64,000 bases of DNA from Monocercomonoides exilis (Eukaryota > Preaxostyla > Oxymonadida > Polymastigidae), in contig LSRY02000013.1 of the NCBI GenBank assembly GCA_001643675.2, forward strand, positions 808,501-872,500, read 5' to 3'. Under the pieces are notes generated by a model, which was not told the origin of the DNA, ran no database searches, and was given only the letters and a program-made list of their open reading frames with translations. Position numbers and translations under genes: made by a program. Below, piece by piece: positions 49,801 through 57,684 of this stretch. The stretch's first letter is position 1. Each line of letters begins with the position of its first letter.

Positions 49801-50253
49801 TGGAAGGTGTTTTTGCAATTGATGCAAATTATATACAGAAATATTGTTGAGAACAATATTTCCGCAACAATTAGAAAAAATGAAATTTTGTGCATATCCT
49901 AATGAATAAAATTTGGAATCTTTAACCAGAAGGTTGGAGGAAATATCAACAAGGGGAAATGCGATTTTTTCGCTGTGTTGAATTGATGAATCAGCGATTT
50001 CCACAGTTGAATTTTTGAGTGAAGTTACGAGATCTATAACACTTGTTTCAAAATAGCTGTGTAACTCTATGGATTTGCATTCGTCTATATTTTTTGTTGG
50101 CATGATAATACCGTTTTCTGATTTACCGTTCAAATTTGTTTGGGTCTCGTAAAACAAGTTATTTTCATTTTCTTGAAAATCACTAATTGTCACTGTTTCA
50201 CAAGCAAATATTTGCCCCAAAAAAATGATGTATGCATTCGCCACAAATTGCAT
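37855..50253 (-). CDS. Giant single-pass surface protein: beta-helix ectodomain, cytoplasmic pseudokinase
   Basis: A single 12.4-kb exon encodes 4,132 residues. ATG at 50253 is preferred over an upstream TTG because MQFVANAYIIFLGQIFAC is a good signal peptide. The ectodomain (about 3,690 residues) is built of right-handed beta-helix repeats with many GGGIY/GGAI-type turns and N-glycosylation sequons, arranged in eight similar modules. A transmembrane helix (WALIVIIMAIVLLIVLIV) lies near residue 3,700 and is followed by a basic, heptad-like juxtamembrane segment and a Ser/Thr/acidic linker. The C-terminal domain shows kinase subdomain VIII (RWKAPELL), a subdomain IX-like SVAFSIGMMLWECLT lacking the usual Asp, and NRPSLVSI. 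No glycine loop, VAIK lysine, HRD or DFG can be found. It is thus a receptor-like pseudokinase, probably for surface recognition or adhesion (inference). It ends in TAG. Confidence 0.85.
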   Translation of the reverse strand: MQFVANAYIIFLGQIFACETVTISDFQENENNLFYETQTNLNGKSENGIIMPTKNIDECKSIELHSYFETSVIDLVTSLKNSTVEIADSSIQHSEKIAFPLVDISSNLLVKDSKFYSLGYAQNFIFSNCCGNIVLNNISVYNLHQLQKHLPLIAKGTIQTMETHSGSFSVISTCFRSFSLLQIPFIFSSELNSVGITTSSFTNISSLTADFEEGFRNISRYNFFVKIHCSIFDTVNDVFDGGIVHSINVPNSFLNSFNNTFCRMQKYSNLNAIYSGEEGHISIQESSHFENDVFVNCSSSYGGGIYAIVKDTDLIVNCCSFRNCKSVFSGGAIHGESLHSVCINMSDFSNCSCFDSSSTGYGGCLHFLEIIDGAVIQHSTFFGSKQMNYGGALFFRARDYVVFSSTADSVFNCSFTNNEVKVNCGGTIAFEQTKSDFFVTECVIENSTSSEAGGALYLAILPNMNYNDSNINFCFFHNNSCATSSKGNDLFIVDSNCKFLKEKFSCTFSTCLQNRAFHSVLGFNLDLIPLFEKRFIDSSIGNDTKWTCGLRINETCKTINGAIIHSIEQHSWVLEIVSEEVREGKMEIGEKTIRICPNENSQKLKRTLITTHKDGSLFLITTGSLQIEFMNISSTIADNSNSISLFELKGSGELTVNNCIVGCANELSVHTIESPIVKIEKGKASIISSIIENFVLAQQASLLTVGSLAHLEMSQVIIRKIRKVEGDGSVLRISIDNDEKFDLDNCTFSECACENGNGGCVHFSTGGRGRLSVGNCSSIANSTQFSGCRASSREGSRGRGGGIYLRLCNASFDYCFKNVGFERNEAKWGNDVFVESTDLKTSITNSSMEFMCRFSEGLEDVIGIDEKWSDVFIPLEYYVLRREEKVAVGNEGYDVSACGFFNYPCKTLEYSILQLEETNREIIFHPQYRIMENMIFGDERGYVLGGVDEKSSVMAVGNTGSTNGVLIVKSNVTIELLRFMLQSSLLYSEMSVVALLEERARISMNECDVCEDETVDTIEYHFLVMRAGKASMKKLSISSLSLISMPFVYACGLTSEIDMSDLSVSDVHMNECSFLKSESAKNVNVSMCNFSSVVLEHGDGSLVNGIIGTNQRMSIDGGLLNGKCKMGNGGGIRVVIEDEGIIRIGNETSVTFEKCYANGEDLSGGLGGGMILKVKGGRDFLLTMVRFVMCNASKYGRDMFVEARSFTEVINNRSIGFSTNITDMSTLMGFENEKQYAIPLVLYLRSEPVSIVVKGENGNDFDKCGYEGYPCLTLDFALEKRKGILGICSEIEGSVEMSHEHIVMEGKVEIKGKALENEINITAEGEKILEVLVQNGASTVVENVKIKVPTQLNGRKGLFRNVEGVLSIISTKIELKSGTSVDYKMLEVIKGSAILSSVIVHGICFLDCQFCKASGEGLITLSSSNISGCSSTISTGLIEVSEKGALSIHGCVITGNSELTSCTAIWMSEGRSISVSNSNFSSWKRKEGNGTVASAIVGEGTSFEWRGVVVSDCTAEAGSGGGMKMKIKEDGMIRIGNEGVSTLFRRCKSMKDRNGEGYGGGVSIECCGKGSKNFVLESLSFENNEARIGINLFGEGHELNKSFLKSSLKIGAFGTNTLSNEFVGLDWKDNVIVPLSLFVNEWSEPGYVGIGGVDYALCGFEWYPCLTIGYAGRTRFEGDNANIRILSGFKIICEVIIDTQEMNIDTSSEMELVKINESIGGGEEGIFVVKESVASLSHILFCAPPRISGVHNSLFICLGGTLNVTKCSIEAESGSLEYQFAKCCSGAMVIESVLMKDIEFLSTEAVIIEGMEAHGVIDSVVFKNVKSEGGIGLVCVNEVASVRCENSTFNSSAFSSHPAIAFAELTTIQLKNNTFEELVRNDGDGGAIVGIVGSEKKAIVKECFFWNITCLDESGKGGSVFVEVKKGGVFECDSNEVKESKVDTESGHGGGIHLTLDSTELTYSMKNIEFGRNEAFEGKDVFVVCPIARVSVNAMWWAGSADEDDLEKKQLWVYETSTGRSMSMLPYLFPADDAIVFVKGNDGENSNDCGIEVRPCFDVKFGVGRMNNNQSIIQIIERGVIGGIVQRNEKSLTIRGGKNENSLMIIEVGGHLELKNGGANAGLTLNRLQILLPCISSFTEVLIVSSGGCSIVNCSFGTGEGTEMIEDIWIVRGSGGLIMMSGIAIECGPFKGIGGVFSGNNCTFVIENTEIMNVHSAGCTLITCEDCKIVEVNGVCVVNCSSELTLFQTRNVQDLSVKNGSCFDGCIAEKGNGGGIKNEMSGSETMKFENCSLKNCKTVAVNEKGGGIYLSFGESFQSNYLLKDVSFGNNSATYGRDVFVFSISLNETIRSTCFVNLSSIEEVSIDLKGEDAEYFIEKPVNLVHFLEQYHSSRVFVSEKGYDMSGCGMVEYPCQTFWRGYSNTEKSMDVHEMVVDGSTYVRDCYDVSRFSIFSFTMEQSLYATLEISTNNIRDKVKGVLMNGDSLDILWIDFLLLQPSSGAVTCLIFSNAYSEGILLDHCIFKIISDIAIEFSIVVVGSGSVIMNECKVQNYSSSVSLFELSAAATMSIERIMIEDVALGDCSVFALSPSTTAKEASKNEMSGIVLNRSIFSKLESDLAKEGIVLRGAAYGDVMLCGCEMKDINSMRSENGGAIYAEIKGQGSVLLKETMIKRCKCNTDSGKGGGALVNSMEALSANKFAFEKVEFEENGASLGVNIFIWDINLNESITTESFKIDGLSSETDGNLFAGSDNSFDYVDLLMFIVEYRGSEVHVSKDGYDALRCGSESEPCGSLMMGLNHIDEGEVKKVVVKDEIGIYETCNLSGFEIGSLVVMSEEKRMGTISFEESKGGDIAILNKKSLRVVGIEFVASETFKNDREALILNENGEIMLRKCSMRSLHTSITPGLFSFLLCDGGELIVEEVDVVNVNADRSIFVVCGARKCEVNNIIVSSVNMWKGSVLDVQRAKESKMEDEEPESISMFKIDNSSFEAIVKNGNGPGVLNCNSSHLLDVVVNKSSVQICSSSLSEKGGMMMMHLDEGGSVKVWCTAILLCGCSTSKGRGGGIFIGTTFEGDLPMMFASIGFESNTAYSGRDLFIECQNISSQINETQFRQVFSSEVYNQINAMYGIDHSNYSDVPVNLLDFIMIYQSDTIFVSSAIDIENDNSRKCGTRMLPCSTIAYGFDHVTRIFESKILIEEESEIEREIILDEITIRSKLKEQAIVRIGLQMQCTCECVINANANVELSYLTFKFSRLFESSHKTFMDINSGVVLISKVQVEGEEEKEKGNVPFHIFSVHGGELNIENFSAKNVQVGSDFFFIEGESSINIVDVSISYISLSFSFIQSDAISSNIVLKEITVECVTLEHGSLISLARTSGLNFENSKYEKTLKLTLCSFQNISKSTVGASILILDGKNYNVFDSINCSISECFSISKFGSIFDLRFIHQATVDSCHFEGKLKNENLPANDAQEICVWNGSLISIENSNATMRETTVANSSEGGVGISGGKVEIEKGEFVGNDPSIARFPSIRRNILCEHNGKLEIDSLKGGDGLLPNTSLWILNEGCELTGIPTERLSEFFIPSLDAVEVKENGDAAELTFKGRLLIPCNLSFQIVSKIDDVSSIETFPFSEDCFDSENEAKGKISMSLISSAAREEEVFVCILFGKGKTFSSTDSLILKNKSESQTSGDERIAEGEKEGKSSWALIVIIMAIVLLIVLIVSVILAVRWRKAKNEAEDLREIVNANIRKDPKAFEMVTMEMSPEAQWKRAEREAEKKNDERIKKREYAKSLQHSESSEHLLAESGSTEYILGKDSDKIPEWILEKVDEEETRKRTPSPSISSTSSTDTSDTESTFVRREDLCPTTSSMSNLVDAMACSSPHEKLIVDLRDSLFMLLHGKNEKKEMAIGTLEEREMTAAQILFWVANLALHSFDEMENKLQSLSNLSPHIVLFSEHMVICIVMHSDLLSDDSDSSSISSSTVITSASDDDDDESDSLPSSAFDDEDSFKKECLRWKAPELLINKNMGATKESVAFSIGMMLWECLTLHIPFGEYEAVIAGDKIAKGEALSMCGNAASTFSLVVSECLSFQPSNRPSLVSISREFFQKFPESAKLPTMTDALFTNQQSAISRNSCCSY
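40700..48700 (-). repeat. Eight tandem ~1.1-kb beta-helix modules inside the giant gene
   Basis: Each module carries a landmark of the form CG-x5-PC-x-T at its start. In coding order these are TCGLRINETCKTI (about 48600), ACGFFNYPCKTL (47550), KCGYEGYPCLTL (46460), LCGFEWYPCLTI (45280), DCGIEVRPCFDV (44100), GCGMVEYPCQTF (43030), RCGSESEPCGSL (41910) and KCGTRMLPCSTI (40750). Spacing is 1.05-1.18 kb. DNA identity between modules is low, so the duplications are old. Each module also ends with a conserved YGRDVFV/LGVNIFI-like strand. Confidence 0.8.
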
Positions 50254-51335
50254 CAATGGCGCCGATATTTGAGTTCCTAATCTAAGAATAAGCAATTTTT
50301 CAACTTTTTTATGATCAAACCTTAATCACAAACTTCCGATTTTTTTATTTTGAATAAATGGAAAATCATATCGAGTTAAAGAATATACAAAAGATATCTC
50401 ATCTCAACAACATTATAAAAAATGGACAATTAGAGTTTAATTTATTCCTCTTTTTTATATTATCTTTTGTTTTTCTACTATGATAACAGTTTTGCAAGAG
50501 CTGATATCAATGAAAAAGAAATATAAAAGAGAAGAGAAGAGTTTTGTAACAAATTGTGAGAATTTAAGATTGAAAAGGCTGAAATTGCAGCATTTGGAAC
50601 AAAATTCAGAAAGCGATAAATTTTGTCTCATTTTCATAAAGCGATATCTCTTTAAATGTGAATCGATGTTCATTTTCCATCTGGAAAATATCCTGATCAA
50701 ATTTTTCTTCTCTCTTCTCTTCTCTTCTCTTCTCTTTTTTATTCTTTTTATCATTGAACATTAACTCGTGCGAAGTTGAGTTCAAGTCCCAGAAGACATA
50801 AAATTTATTATCTAAAAAAAGATGACTATGTTATTCTTCATGAATCGTTGCATATGAATTATTTCCGAGTCAAATATAACGTTGGTTTTTCAAATCTTTA
50901 TCTGAAACCGACAACTTAAACCACAAAAAATATTATCACAAATTAATTTGCATGGTCAACTAGAAATTGATTCCATTCCTTGAAAATTTGAAGAGAAGGT
51001 CACAAAAATAGATCAAAAAATGCAACCATCACATTTGAATGGTGAATTTTTTCATTCGCTTCTTTTGAAAAGAATAACACAAGAATAAGTCAAATAATTC
51101 ACCAATCTGTCCATTTACTATAAAGGTCTCATTTTTGAAGTTATTATTTCTGTACGAATGTTATTTAGAGAAAATTATTGAACTTGGTCAAATTGAGGGA
51201 AAGAAGAATTTTAAACAAAATTCAAAAGCTAGATTTTAAGCTATATTTGTGTTATAAAAATAGATAATCTTTCACATTTGAATTAAAAAGAGAACGAAAT
51301 TTCATATATTTGTCTATTAGGTGAAAAAAGACAAT
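50254..51335. other. AT-rich upstream region of giant gene / 3' flank of SET gene
   Basis: This 1.1-kb spacer holds the upstream region of the giant gene. A short rightward frame near 50480 (MITVLQELISMKKKYKREEK) is helical and Lys-rich, but it lacks partners or support, so it is not annotated as a gene. A (TTCTC)n stretch lies near 50705-50735. Confidence 0.5.
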
Positions 51336-53855
51336 TCAAGTCTGTGATAATAAAGATTGCTTCCATGTTTCATCGATCTTGTGACGCTCTTCAGGATCCA
51401 TCAACTGGCGCTCAAGAACCTGAAGATCTCTATCAGAAATTATCTCTACTTCTTCTTCAATTCCGCACCACATTGATGAAGCAGGAGTGAAAACAAGCTC
51501 TTCGTTTGTAAGCAATTTTTGTATTTTGGCATCTTCTTCTTCTTTTTTAACCTCTGTAGCCGAAGCTTTCTTTGCCCTGTGATCCTCAATGGTTGTTCTT
51601 ATGTCTCGTATTTTCGATCGTGTTTGGGCAACTTTCTCTCTCCTTGCAAGTTCTTTGCTGCTGGCTGACTTTATCGAAGAGAAAAGTTCACACATCTGCA
51701 TCGATCCTTCAATCTCTGATGCCCACTCAGGGTACATCTTGCATTCGTTGTTGAGTGCAGAAGGGCAGCGAGAAAGGCAGAAAGCTAACCTTCCGCTGCA
51801 TAGCAATCGCCTTGCTGAAAGTTCTTGGACATCCGCCGCATTCGCAAGAGGAGTTGCAGGATACCCTCGCTCTGCCCTGAAGCTTTCCATTGTTGCTTGG
51901 CGATACCACTGCGAATGCAAAAAGAGAGCCAGACACATGTCTTGAAGAGGCGTATCTTCATCTTCAGCAGTAAATAATGGAAGTTGTAGAACTGTTGAAG
52001 AAAATGAAAAATCAAGCATTCTCTTTCCACCAAAAAGAGGTGCAAGAGAATGACGAAGTGGCGTGGATGGTGGTAAAGTTTTGACATCAGAAGAAGTGGG
52101 CTTATAAGTGCTATGGATCCATTGTCCCATAGTTGCTTCATAAGTGTTTGCATTAAACCACTGCTTGTACCAGGCAAGCATTGCAATTTTCGCTAAATGT
52201 GCTAAAACAGATTTTGGAAGTGGAGGGTCTGTTTCAGCAAGTCCAGATAGCGTTAGCTGCTCTTTCTTTTCGACAGTCACAAGCGGAATAAGCTCGGATC
52301 CGTCTTTGCCTAAGCAATCCAACAAAGGATTTCTCTCCTTTTTCTTCTTTTCGGCTTCTTCGATTGCAAGCCACAATGCCATCACTTCTTGATATTTGTT
52401 GCTATTCCACAGTCTGTTCATCGTTATCAACAGCACATCCGTTGGGCATTGCGTTGGAGGAGGCAACTCATCTTCCTTGAAATCGGCATATTTCCAGTAA
52501 ACTCCTCTTTTCTTCGAAGCTATTTCTTTCTCATCTTTAGAAACTTTTGAAGATGAAGAAGCGGACTTTGATTCAACAGTCAAAGGTTTGCAAATGCTGC
52601 AGCTACAAAGAAATCCACATTGTCTGATCAAAGTGACAGCACGAACCTCCTCCGAAAATGGTCTCCATGCAGGCCTGTAAGAAACATTTATCTCATCTCC
52701 TGCTTTGATGTGTCTGTCAACAATCAGTCTTCGTGCTGTACCATCACACACAATCACTGCATTTGGATCACAAGAGTGATTAATGCGGCATAGGCAACGA
52801 TAGTATCCAAAGCCATATGGAGTTCCCGTGGGAGATGATGCACTGATGCACCAGTCACTGTGCGCTGAGAGGATGCCATACATAAAAGACAGAAGAGATG
52901 TGGTCAATCCCTGTGTTTCTGGAATCATTCTCGTAACAGGTGCAGTTGTGGAGGGATCTGGTGATGGAGATACGACTTTTTGCATCTTAATTTTTCTTTC
53001 AGAAAGATTCAGAAAATGTGTAAGCACTTCTGGTTGCTCAAGCTCTGTGCGCTTAATGCTTTGTTGAGAAAGAGAATAATCTGCGAGATAACGGCAAATA
53101 TCTTTTCTATTTCCATCAAATATATTTATTAGCTGCGACAGTAACTGCCATTCTGGATCAGTACTTGGAATTGAACTATCCCAATCTGTTGCTGATGGAT
53201 CTAATTCATCTTGAAGCAGTCCGTCCATAACTCTAACATTCTCGCTAATTGATGCAGACTGTTTACTGCTCGCCGCTTCTTTTTTCACCGAATCTAATAA
53301 AATGTTCACAAACAATGCAGGTCTTTCCGATACAAGCAGCGTTCCTCTATGAAAATCATTAGCAGCTACAATGTAATAATTTTTATCTTTGTTCCATCGC
53401 AATCTTATTGGACAATTTGACGAATTATTGCTTTGATAGCAAAAATATCCTTTTCCTTCTGAAAACACTTTTGATCCATTTAAAAGGTTAACGCTTTGCC
53501 TATACTTTTCTGCAATACTTTTATCAGCAGGAGATAACGACTTTGCCATGAAAATATCACATTCAGCTTCAAGGAATAGCCCCAATTCCATTCGACACCA
53601 TCCACGTCTAAACCAAGCCTTAGCATTTGCTCTATCAACATTATTCGATAAAAGAGCTTCTGTTGCATCAGCTTCACCATCTTTCCAACGCTTTAATTTT
53701 ATATTGCACATTGAACGGTTGTTATAGATTAATTCTCTTTGTTCTTCTGTAGTTGCGTTTTCAATGGCTGAAGTCCACAGTTCCAGTGCTTTTTCGTATT
53801 CTCCATTAGCGAATTTCCCCTTTGCTAGATTATTTAAATCTTCAGTCGAAGACAT
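51336..53855 (-). CDS. TPR-SET domain protein, putative lysine methyltransferase
   Basis: A single exon encodes 839 residues ending in TGA. The N-terminus (residues 1-125) forms TPR repeats: NLAKGKFANGEYEKALELWT, IYNNRSMCNIKLKRWKDG and AWFRRGWCRMELGLFLEAE. A split SET domain follows, starting near RWNKDKNYYIVAANDF. It contains the cofactor/active-site motif INHSCDPNA, then IKAGDEINVSYRP, and a post-SET cysteine cluster CGFLCSCSICK. This is the SMYD-like order, but no MYND zinc finger is visible between the SET halves; instead there are about 150 residues of variable linker. The C-terminus has helical, charged segments. Such proteins methylate lysines on histones or other proteins; the substrate here is unknown. 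ATG at 53855 begins the first TPR directly. Confidence 0.88.
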   Translation of the reverse strand: MSSTEDLNNLAKGKFANGEYEKALELWTSAIENATTEEQRELIYNNRSMCNIKLKRWKDGEADATEALLSNNVDRANAKAWFRRGWCRMELGLFLEAECDIFMAKSLSPADKSIAEKYRQSVNLLNGSKVFSEGKGYFCYQSNNSSNCPIRLRWNKDKNYYIVAANDFHRGTLLVSERPALFVNILLDSVKKEAASSKQSASISENVRVMDGLLQDELDPSATDWDSSIPSTDPEWQLLSQLINIFDGNRKDICRYLADYSLSQQSIKRTELEQPEVLTHFLNLSERKIKMQKVVSPSPDPSTTAPVTRMIPETQGLTTSLLSFMYGILSAHSDWCISASSPTGTPYGFGYYRCLCRINHSCDPNAVIVCDGTARRLIVDRHIKAGDEINVSYRPAWRPFSEEVRAVTLIRQCGFLCSCSICKPLTVESKSASSSSKVSKDEKEIASKKRGVYWKYADFKEDELPPPTQCPTDVLLITMNRLWNSNKYQEVMALWLAIEEAEKKKKERNPLLDCLGKDGSELIPLVTVEKKEQLTLSGLAETDPPLPKSVLAHLAKIAMLAWYKQWFNANTYEATMGQWIHSTYKPTSSDVKTLPPSTPLRHSLAPLFGGKRMLDFSFSSTVLQLPLFTAEDEDTPLQDMCLALFLHSQWYRQATMESFRAERGYPATPLANAADVQELSARRLLCSGRLAFCLSRCPSALNNECKMYPEWASEIEGSMQMCELFSSIKSASSKELARREKVAQTRSKIRDIRTTIEDHRAKKASATEVKKEEEDAKIQKLLTNEELVFTPASSMWCGIEEEVEIISDRDLQVLERQLMDPEERHKIDETWKQSLLSQT

Positions 53856-54039
53856 TTGAAGTTAGAAGTAAAATTGTCTTTTTAATAATAAAAGAATATA
53901 TCTATGATCAAAAAACAAAATCAACTAAAATGTAAAAAACAATCTAAATCACAACAGTGATATGAATATAAATTATAACTTAACATAAATAATTTGGAGA
54001 ATATAAAATTTATCTGACAATAAACAAAAAGATATCTAT

Positions 54040-57000
54040 TTATGCACGTCTTTTACCAAATGTTCCCCATTGAACAGGAACTTCGCTCTTTCGGGTGTCT
54101 ATCCAAGGCTTTGCATTGCTTTCTGAAACTCTGACAACTCTTACCACTTCCACCTTAGCTTTTGGCTCGCACAATTCGAACTGAGAAAAAAAGAAAAAAA
54201 AATTAACAAATGAATATGTTAAGATTCAAAATACTTGATATCGATATCATACCACAACTTTAAGCGGAGCAGGAATATGTGTGAATGTTGTCTTTTGCTG
54301 GTTGCCGTTAACAAAAAAGTGGGCCTGAGTAGGATTTGATTCGAAGTCCATCTCCACAGCAACAATATCTCCATCGCCAAATCTTTCATTCATCAAATGC
54401 CACTGTTTTCCATGCCGCATAGGAGCAGAACTGAAAAACAGAACAAAGAAAAGAAAAGAAAAGAAAAGAAAAGAAAAGAAAAGAAAAGAAAAGAAAAGAA
54501 AAGAAAAAGAAAAGAAAAGAAAAAGAAAAGAAAAAGAAAAGAAAAAGAAAAGAAAAAGAAAAGAAAAGAAAAGAAAAGAAAAGAAAAGAAAAGAAAAAGA
54601 AAAGAAAAGAAAAGAAAAGAAAAGAAAAGAAAAGAAAAGAAAAGAAAAGAAAAGAAAAGAAAAGAAAAGAAAAGAAAAGAAAAGAAAAGAAAAGAAAAGA
54701 AAAGAAAAGAAAAGAAAAGAAAAGAAAAGAAAAGAAAAGAAAAGAAAAGAAAAGAAAAGAAAAAGAAAAGAAAAAGAAAAAGAAAAGAAAAGAAAAGAAA
54801 AGAAAAGAAAAGAAAAGAAAAGAAAAGAAAAGAAAAAGAAAAGAAAAAGAAAAGAAAAGAAAAGAAAAGAAAAGAAAAGAAAAGAAAAGAAAAGAAAAGA
54901 AAAGAAAAGAAAAGAAAAGAAAAGAAAAGAAAAGAAAAGAAAAAGAAAAGAAAAAGAAAAGAAAAAGAAAAGAAAAGAAAAGAAAAGAAAAGAAAAGAAA
55001 AGAAAAGAAAAGAAAAGAAAAGAAAAGAAAAGAAAAGAAAAGAAAAGAAAAGAAAAGAAAAGAAAAGAAAAGAAAAGAAAAGAAAAAATGAAATGAACAG
55101 AACAAGAATTTATTTTTTTAAAAAAAACAGATGGTGATTACTTGAATTACTAAATACATGAGTGTTCATACTCAGTTCCATAATAGCCAGCACTGTGAAA
55201 GTCTCTTCCAGGCCGATAATCACCAGGGATGACATACGAGAAGTCGCATATTCCAAATGCTAAAATGAAAATAGGTCAAAATGAATATGTCAAATGGATT
55301 CGAATAATTAATTGGAATTAAGTTGAATAAATGATATCAAAATTGACAATTGAAAGAAGAAAAGAAATTTTTCATTCTTCAAATAAATCTTTTCTTTCTT
55401 TCATTGGAATTCACTTCTCTCTCTTTTCTTTTCTTCTTCTTCTTCTTTCTCTCATTCATTTCTCATTCATTTCTCTTCTCATTTTTGCATACATTGTTGT
55501 GCGTGTGGCTGTATAAACTTCAGCTCAACATGCCAAATACCCGTCCCAAATTCTTCATTGATAGCAACGCACGACGTGGCAGCGCCAAGACATTCAACAA
55601 CATTTCTGCTGGATGTGCATTTGCCTGGATTGGGAAACTGGAACGTGAGTGTTGTAGGGTCAATTTCTTCCTCTGTTCAAATGAAAAAGGCGAAATTCAA
55701 GCCAAATAAATAGAAATAAAGTTTAATTTGAAAAAAAAAAAATCAATCATCAAAATCAAATTTCCGAATGAAAGAACAGGCAAAAAAATTAGATAAATTC
55801 ACCAAACCGACATTCGTGACCACAACAATCGGCTGCCGGATAACTTCTCTTCTCTTCGTAGTCGAAACAGAAGGTGTTCTTGACATCGTAGCAGAAGGCG
55901 AACCCGAAGCAGATGCTGACCTCTTCAGCTTCATGCTGTAGATGGATGACACATCTGACAGCTCTGATTCAATCTTCGACAGCGACATCAGATCAAAGTC
56001 CTTTTCTTTCTCTTTCTCTTTATCTTTATCTTTCTTCTTCTTGTCTTTTTTATCCTTTTTGTCTTTCTTCTTCTCTTTCTTATCCTTTTTGGCTTCTTCG
56101 CTTTCTGAAAGTGACATGCTCAGCCTGTCACTCTCTATTTCTCTTCCTCTCCTTCCGCCATATGGCTCTGCTGAATCTTCTTTTCTCCTCTCCAGCTCTT
56201 CTGTCCACTTCTTCTCTTTCTCCCACCGCTCTTCTTCTGTCTCCATCAGCGTGCCCATCATAAGCGCCTTGTCAATTCTCCGCTTTAATATTGTTGCTGC
56301 TGAATTAACAACTTTTGCTGTTGGTGCATCATCAGCCACAACCACAGATAATCTCTGAAGCGAAGCCAGCATTTTTCGAGGCATCGTCCCATTTTCAACA
56401 GCATCTGTTCCGCTGATCAGCGCTTGCAAAACTTCTGCATAACATTTTTTGGATTGATTTGGCCTTGATGATTCAAAAGCATCGTAGCATCTTTCAATAA
56501 ATCCACTTTTTGCAACACACAAGCATGCAGATCCACTTCCAGACAGAAGCGCCAGAAGTGCAGTTTTAGCAGAATTAAACATAGATGGATTTTTTGACTG
56601 AATAAAAAAATTTTTTTTGTTTGTGATGAAAAAAGTAATGAAACATACCTCCAGCATATCCAGAAGTGGGATTACAACCATGTTTATCTGAGCCTCGCTG
56701 CTTATAGATTCTACATGATTGGTCAATAATGATAGAAGGTCAACACTCAAAAGCTGTTAAAATAACAATAAATACTTATCAAAAAAGTGAATGCAAACAT
56801 AAACAGGATCTTGAGCCTCTGCAGTGCGCAAAATTTCTGTTAACGTAGGTACAATACCCAAATAAAACATTTTTAAAATGAGTTGTTTCTCTAATATTTG
56901 TGAAAGTCGTGAAAATAACACAAAATGAAAAAAGAATCTCCAAACGAAACAATGCCAGAAACGTCAATTTACGAAGTGTCTGCTCTCTAGTTTCTATGGA

Positions 57001-57166
57001 AAAGCGAAGTGAAATGATCAACTCATCGACTTGAGTTGGCTATATTTGATTAGAACAACAAAACAGAAAATCAATGAAAGAAATTGAATAGAAGAAATCA
57101 AGGGCAAACATTGATGGTTTCGTTAATAAAAGTAACTTGGGATATAGGAGCTGCCTTATCTTCCAT
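54040..57166 (-). CDS. ARM/HEAT-like plus SPRY-like protein, nine exons
   Basis: Exons are 57166-57110, 57039-56946, 56890-56805, 56753-56649, 56597-55803, 55670-55493, 55259-55172, 54430-54253 and 54180-54040. They total 1,722 nt (573 residues), all in phase, ending in TAA. The N-terminus is helical and ARM-like: KQLILKMFYLGIVPTLTEIL, DLLSLLTNHVESISSEAQ and AKTALLALLSGSG. A Lys-rich charged linker (KKDKKDKKDKK) precedes the SPRY-like domain: GTGIWHVELKFIQ, FGICDFSYVIPGDYRPGRD, ERFGDGDIVAVEMDFESN and AHFFVNGNQQKTTF. The usual SPRY role is protein binding; the partner is unknown. The frame is open a little upstream of the chosen ATG, so an extra 5' exon is possible. The intron at 54431-55171 is filled with a pentanucleotide array. 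The penultimate exon is 178 nt, exactly as in the paralogue at 18896-22827. Confidence 0.85.
54446..55087. repeat. (AAAAG)n microsatellite, ~640 bp, within an intron
   Basis: This is a near-pure array of AAAAG (CTTTT on the sense strand). Clusters of A5 interruptions recur around 54505-54560, 54760-54790, 54835-54850 and 54940-54970, hinting at higher-order duplication. In the transcript it forms a long pyrimidine tract ending about 15 nt before the 3' splice site at 54431. Confidence 0.97.
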
Positions 57167-57684
57167 CGGAGCTACTTGCCAAGCAGCCTTTTCCTGTTCT
57201 TTTATGAAATGATCAATACGCCCATAAAAAATTATCACTCATTCTTTAAAAAGAAAAAAAGTGCTTTTCAAATTTGAAAAAAATTATAGAAAAATACATC
57301 ACAAACTTTCATATTTTGAGTTTTAATATAATTCTTTATTTCTCAGTGGGTGTAACAAGGGCAATTGGAAACAGCATCCTATTTCTATTTGTTTATTCAA
57401 AAAAACTTTTCTGTTTCCTCTATTTCACTTCCGAGTGCAGAATAATTTTCAGAAATATCATTCATTTGAATGGATATTTCGTTATTTTAAAAACTGTTCT
57501 TTGAGAATAATTAATTTTTATTTTTGTTTTCACGTATTTAAAGAACATCATATTCTTCATCCTGAATAATTATTTCTCATTTTCATTGCTGATTTTTTCT
57601 TAATTAACAAACAAACTTTTCAAAAAAAATGATTCAATAAAATCACAAAAATCACTCCATAATTTTAAACGTTTCTTTTCCAAG
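57167..57684. other. Spacer between ARM-SPRY gene and TyrRS-like gene
   Basis: This 0.5-kb AT-rich stretch covers the upstream region of one gene and the 3' end of the next. An open but start-less extension of the ARM-SPRY frame (FYGRIDHFIKEQEKAAWQVA) reaches to about 57233 and might be 5' exon sequence. Confidence 0.5.

Noticed and set aside
50480-50764. Plus-strand frame MITVLQELISMKKKYKREEK
   Set aside because: It is helical and Lys-rich but isolated, with a hydrophobic tail made by a TTCTC repeat; there is not enough support for a gene.
54397-55137. Long open frames reading Lys/Glu/Arg or Phe/Ser repeats on both strands
   Set aside because: They are translations of the (AAAAG)n array, which lies in an intron of the gene on the minus strand.
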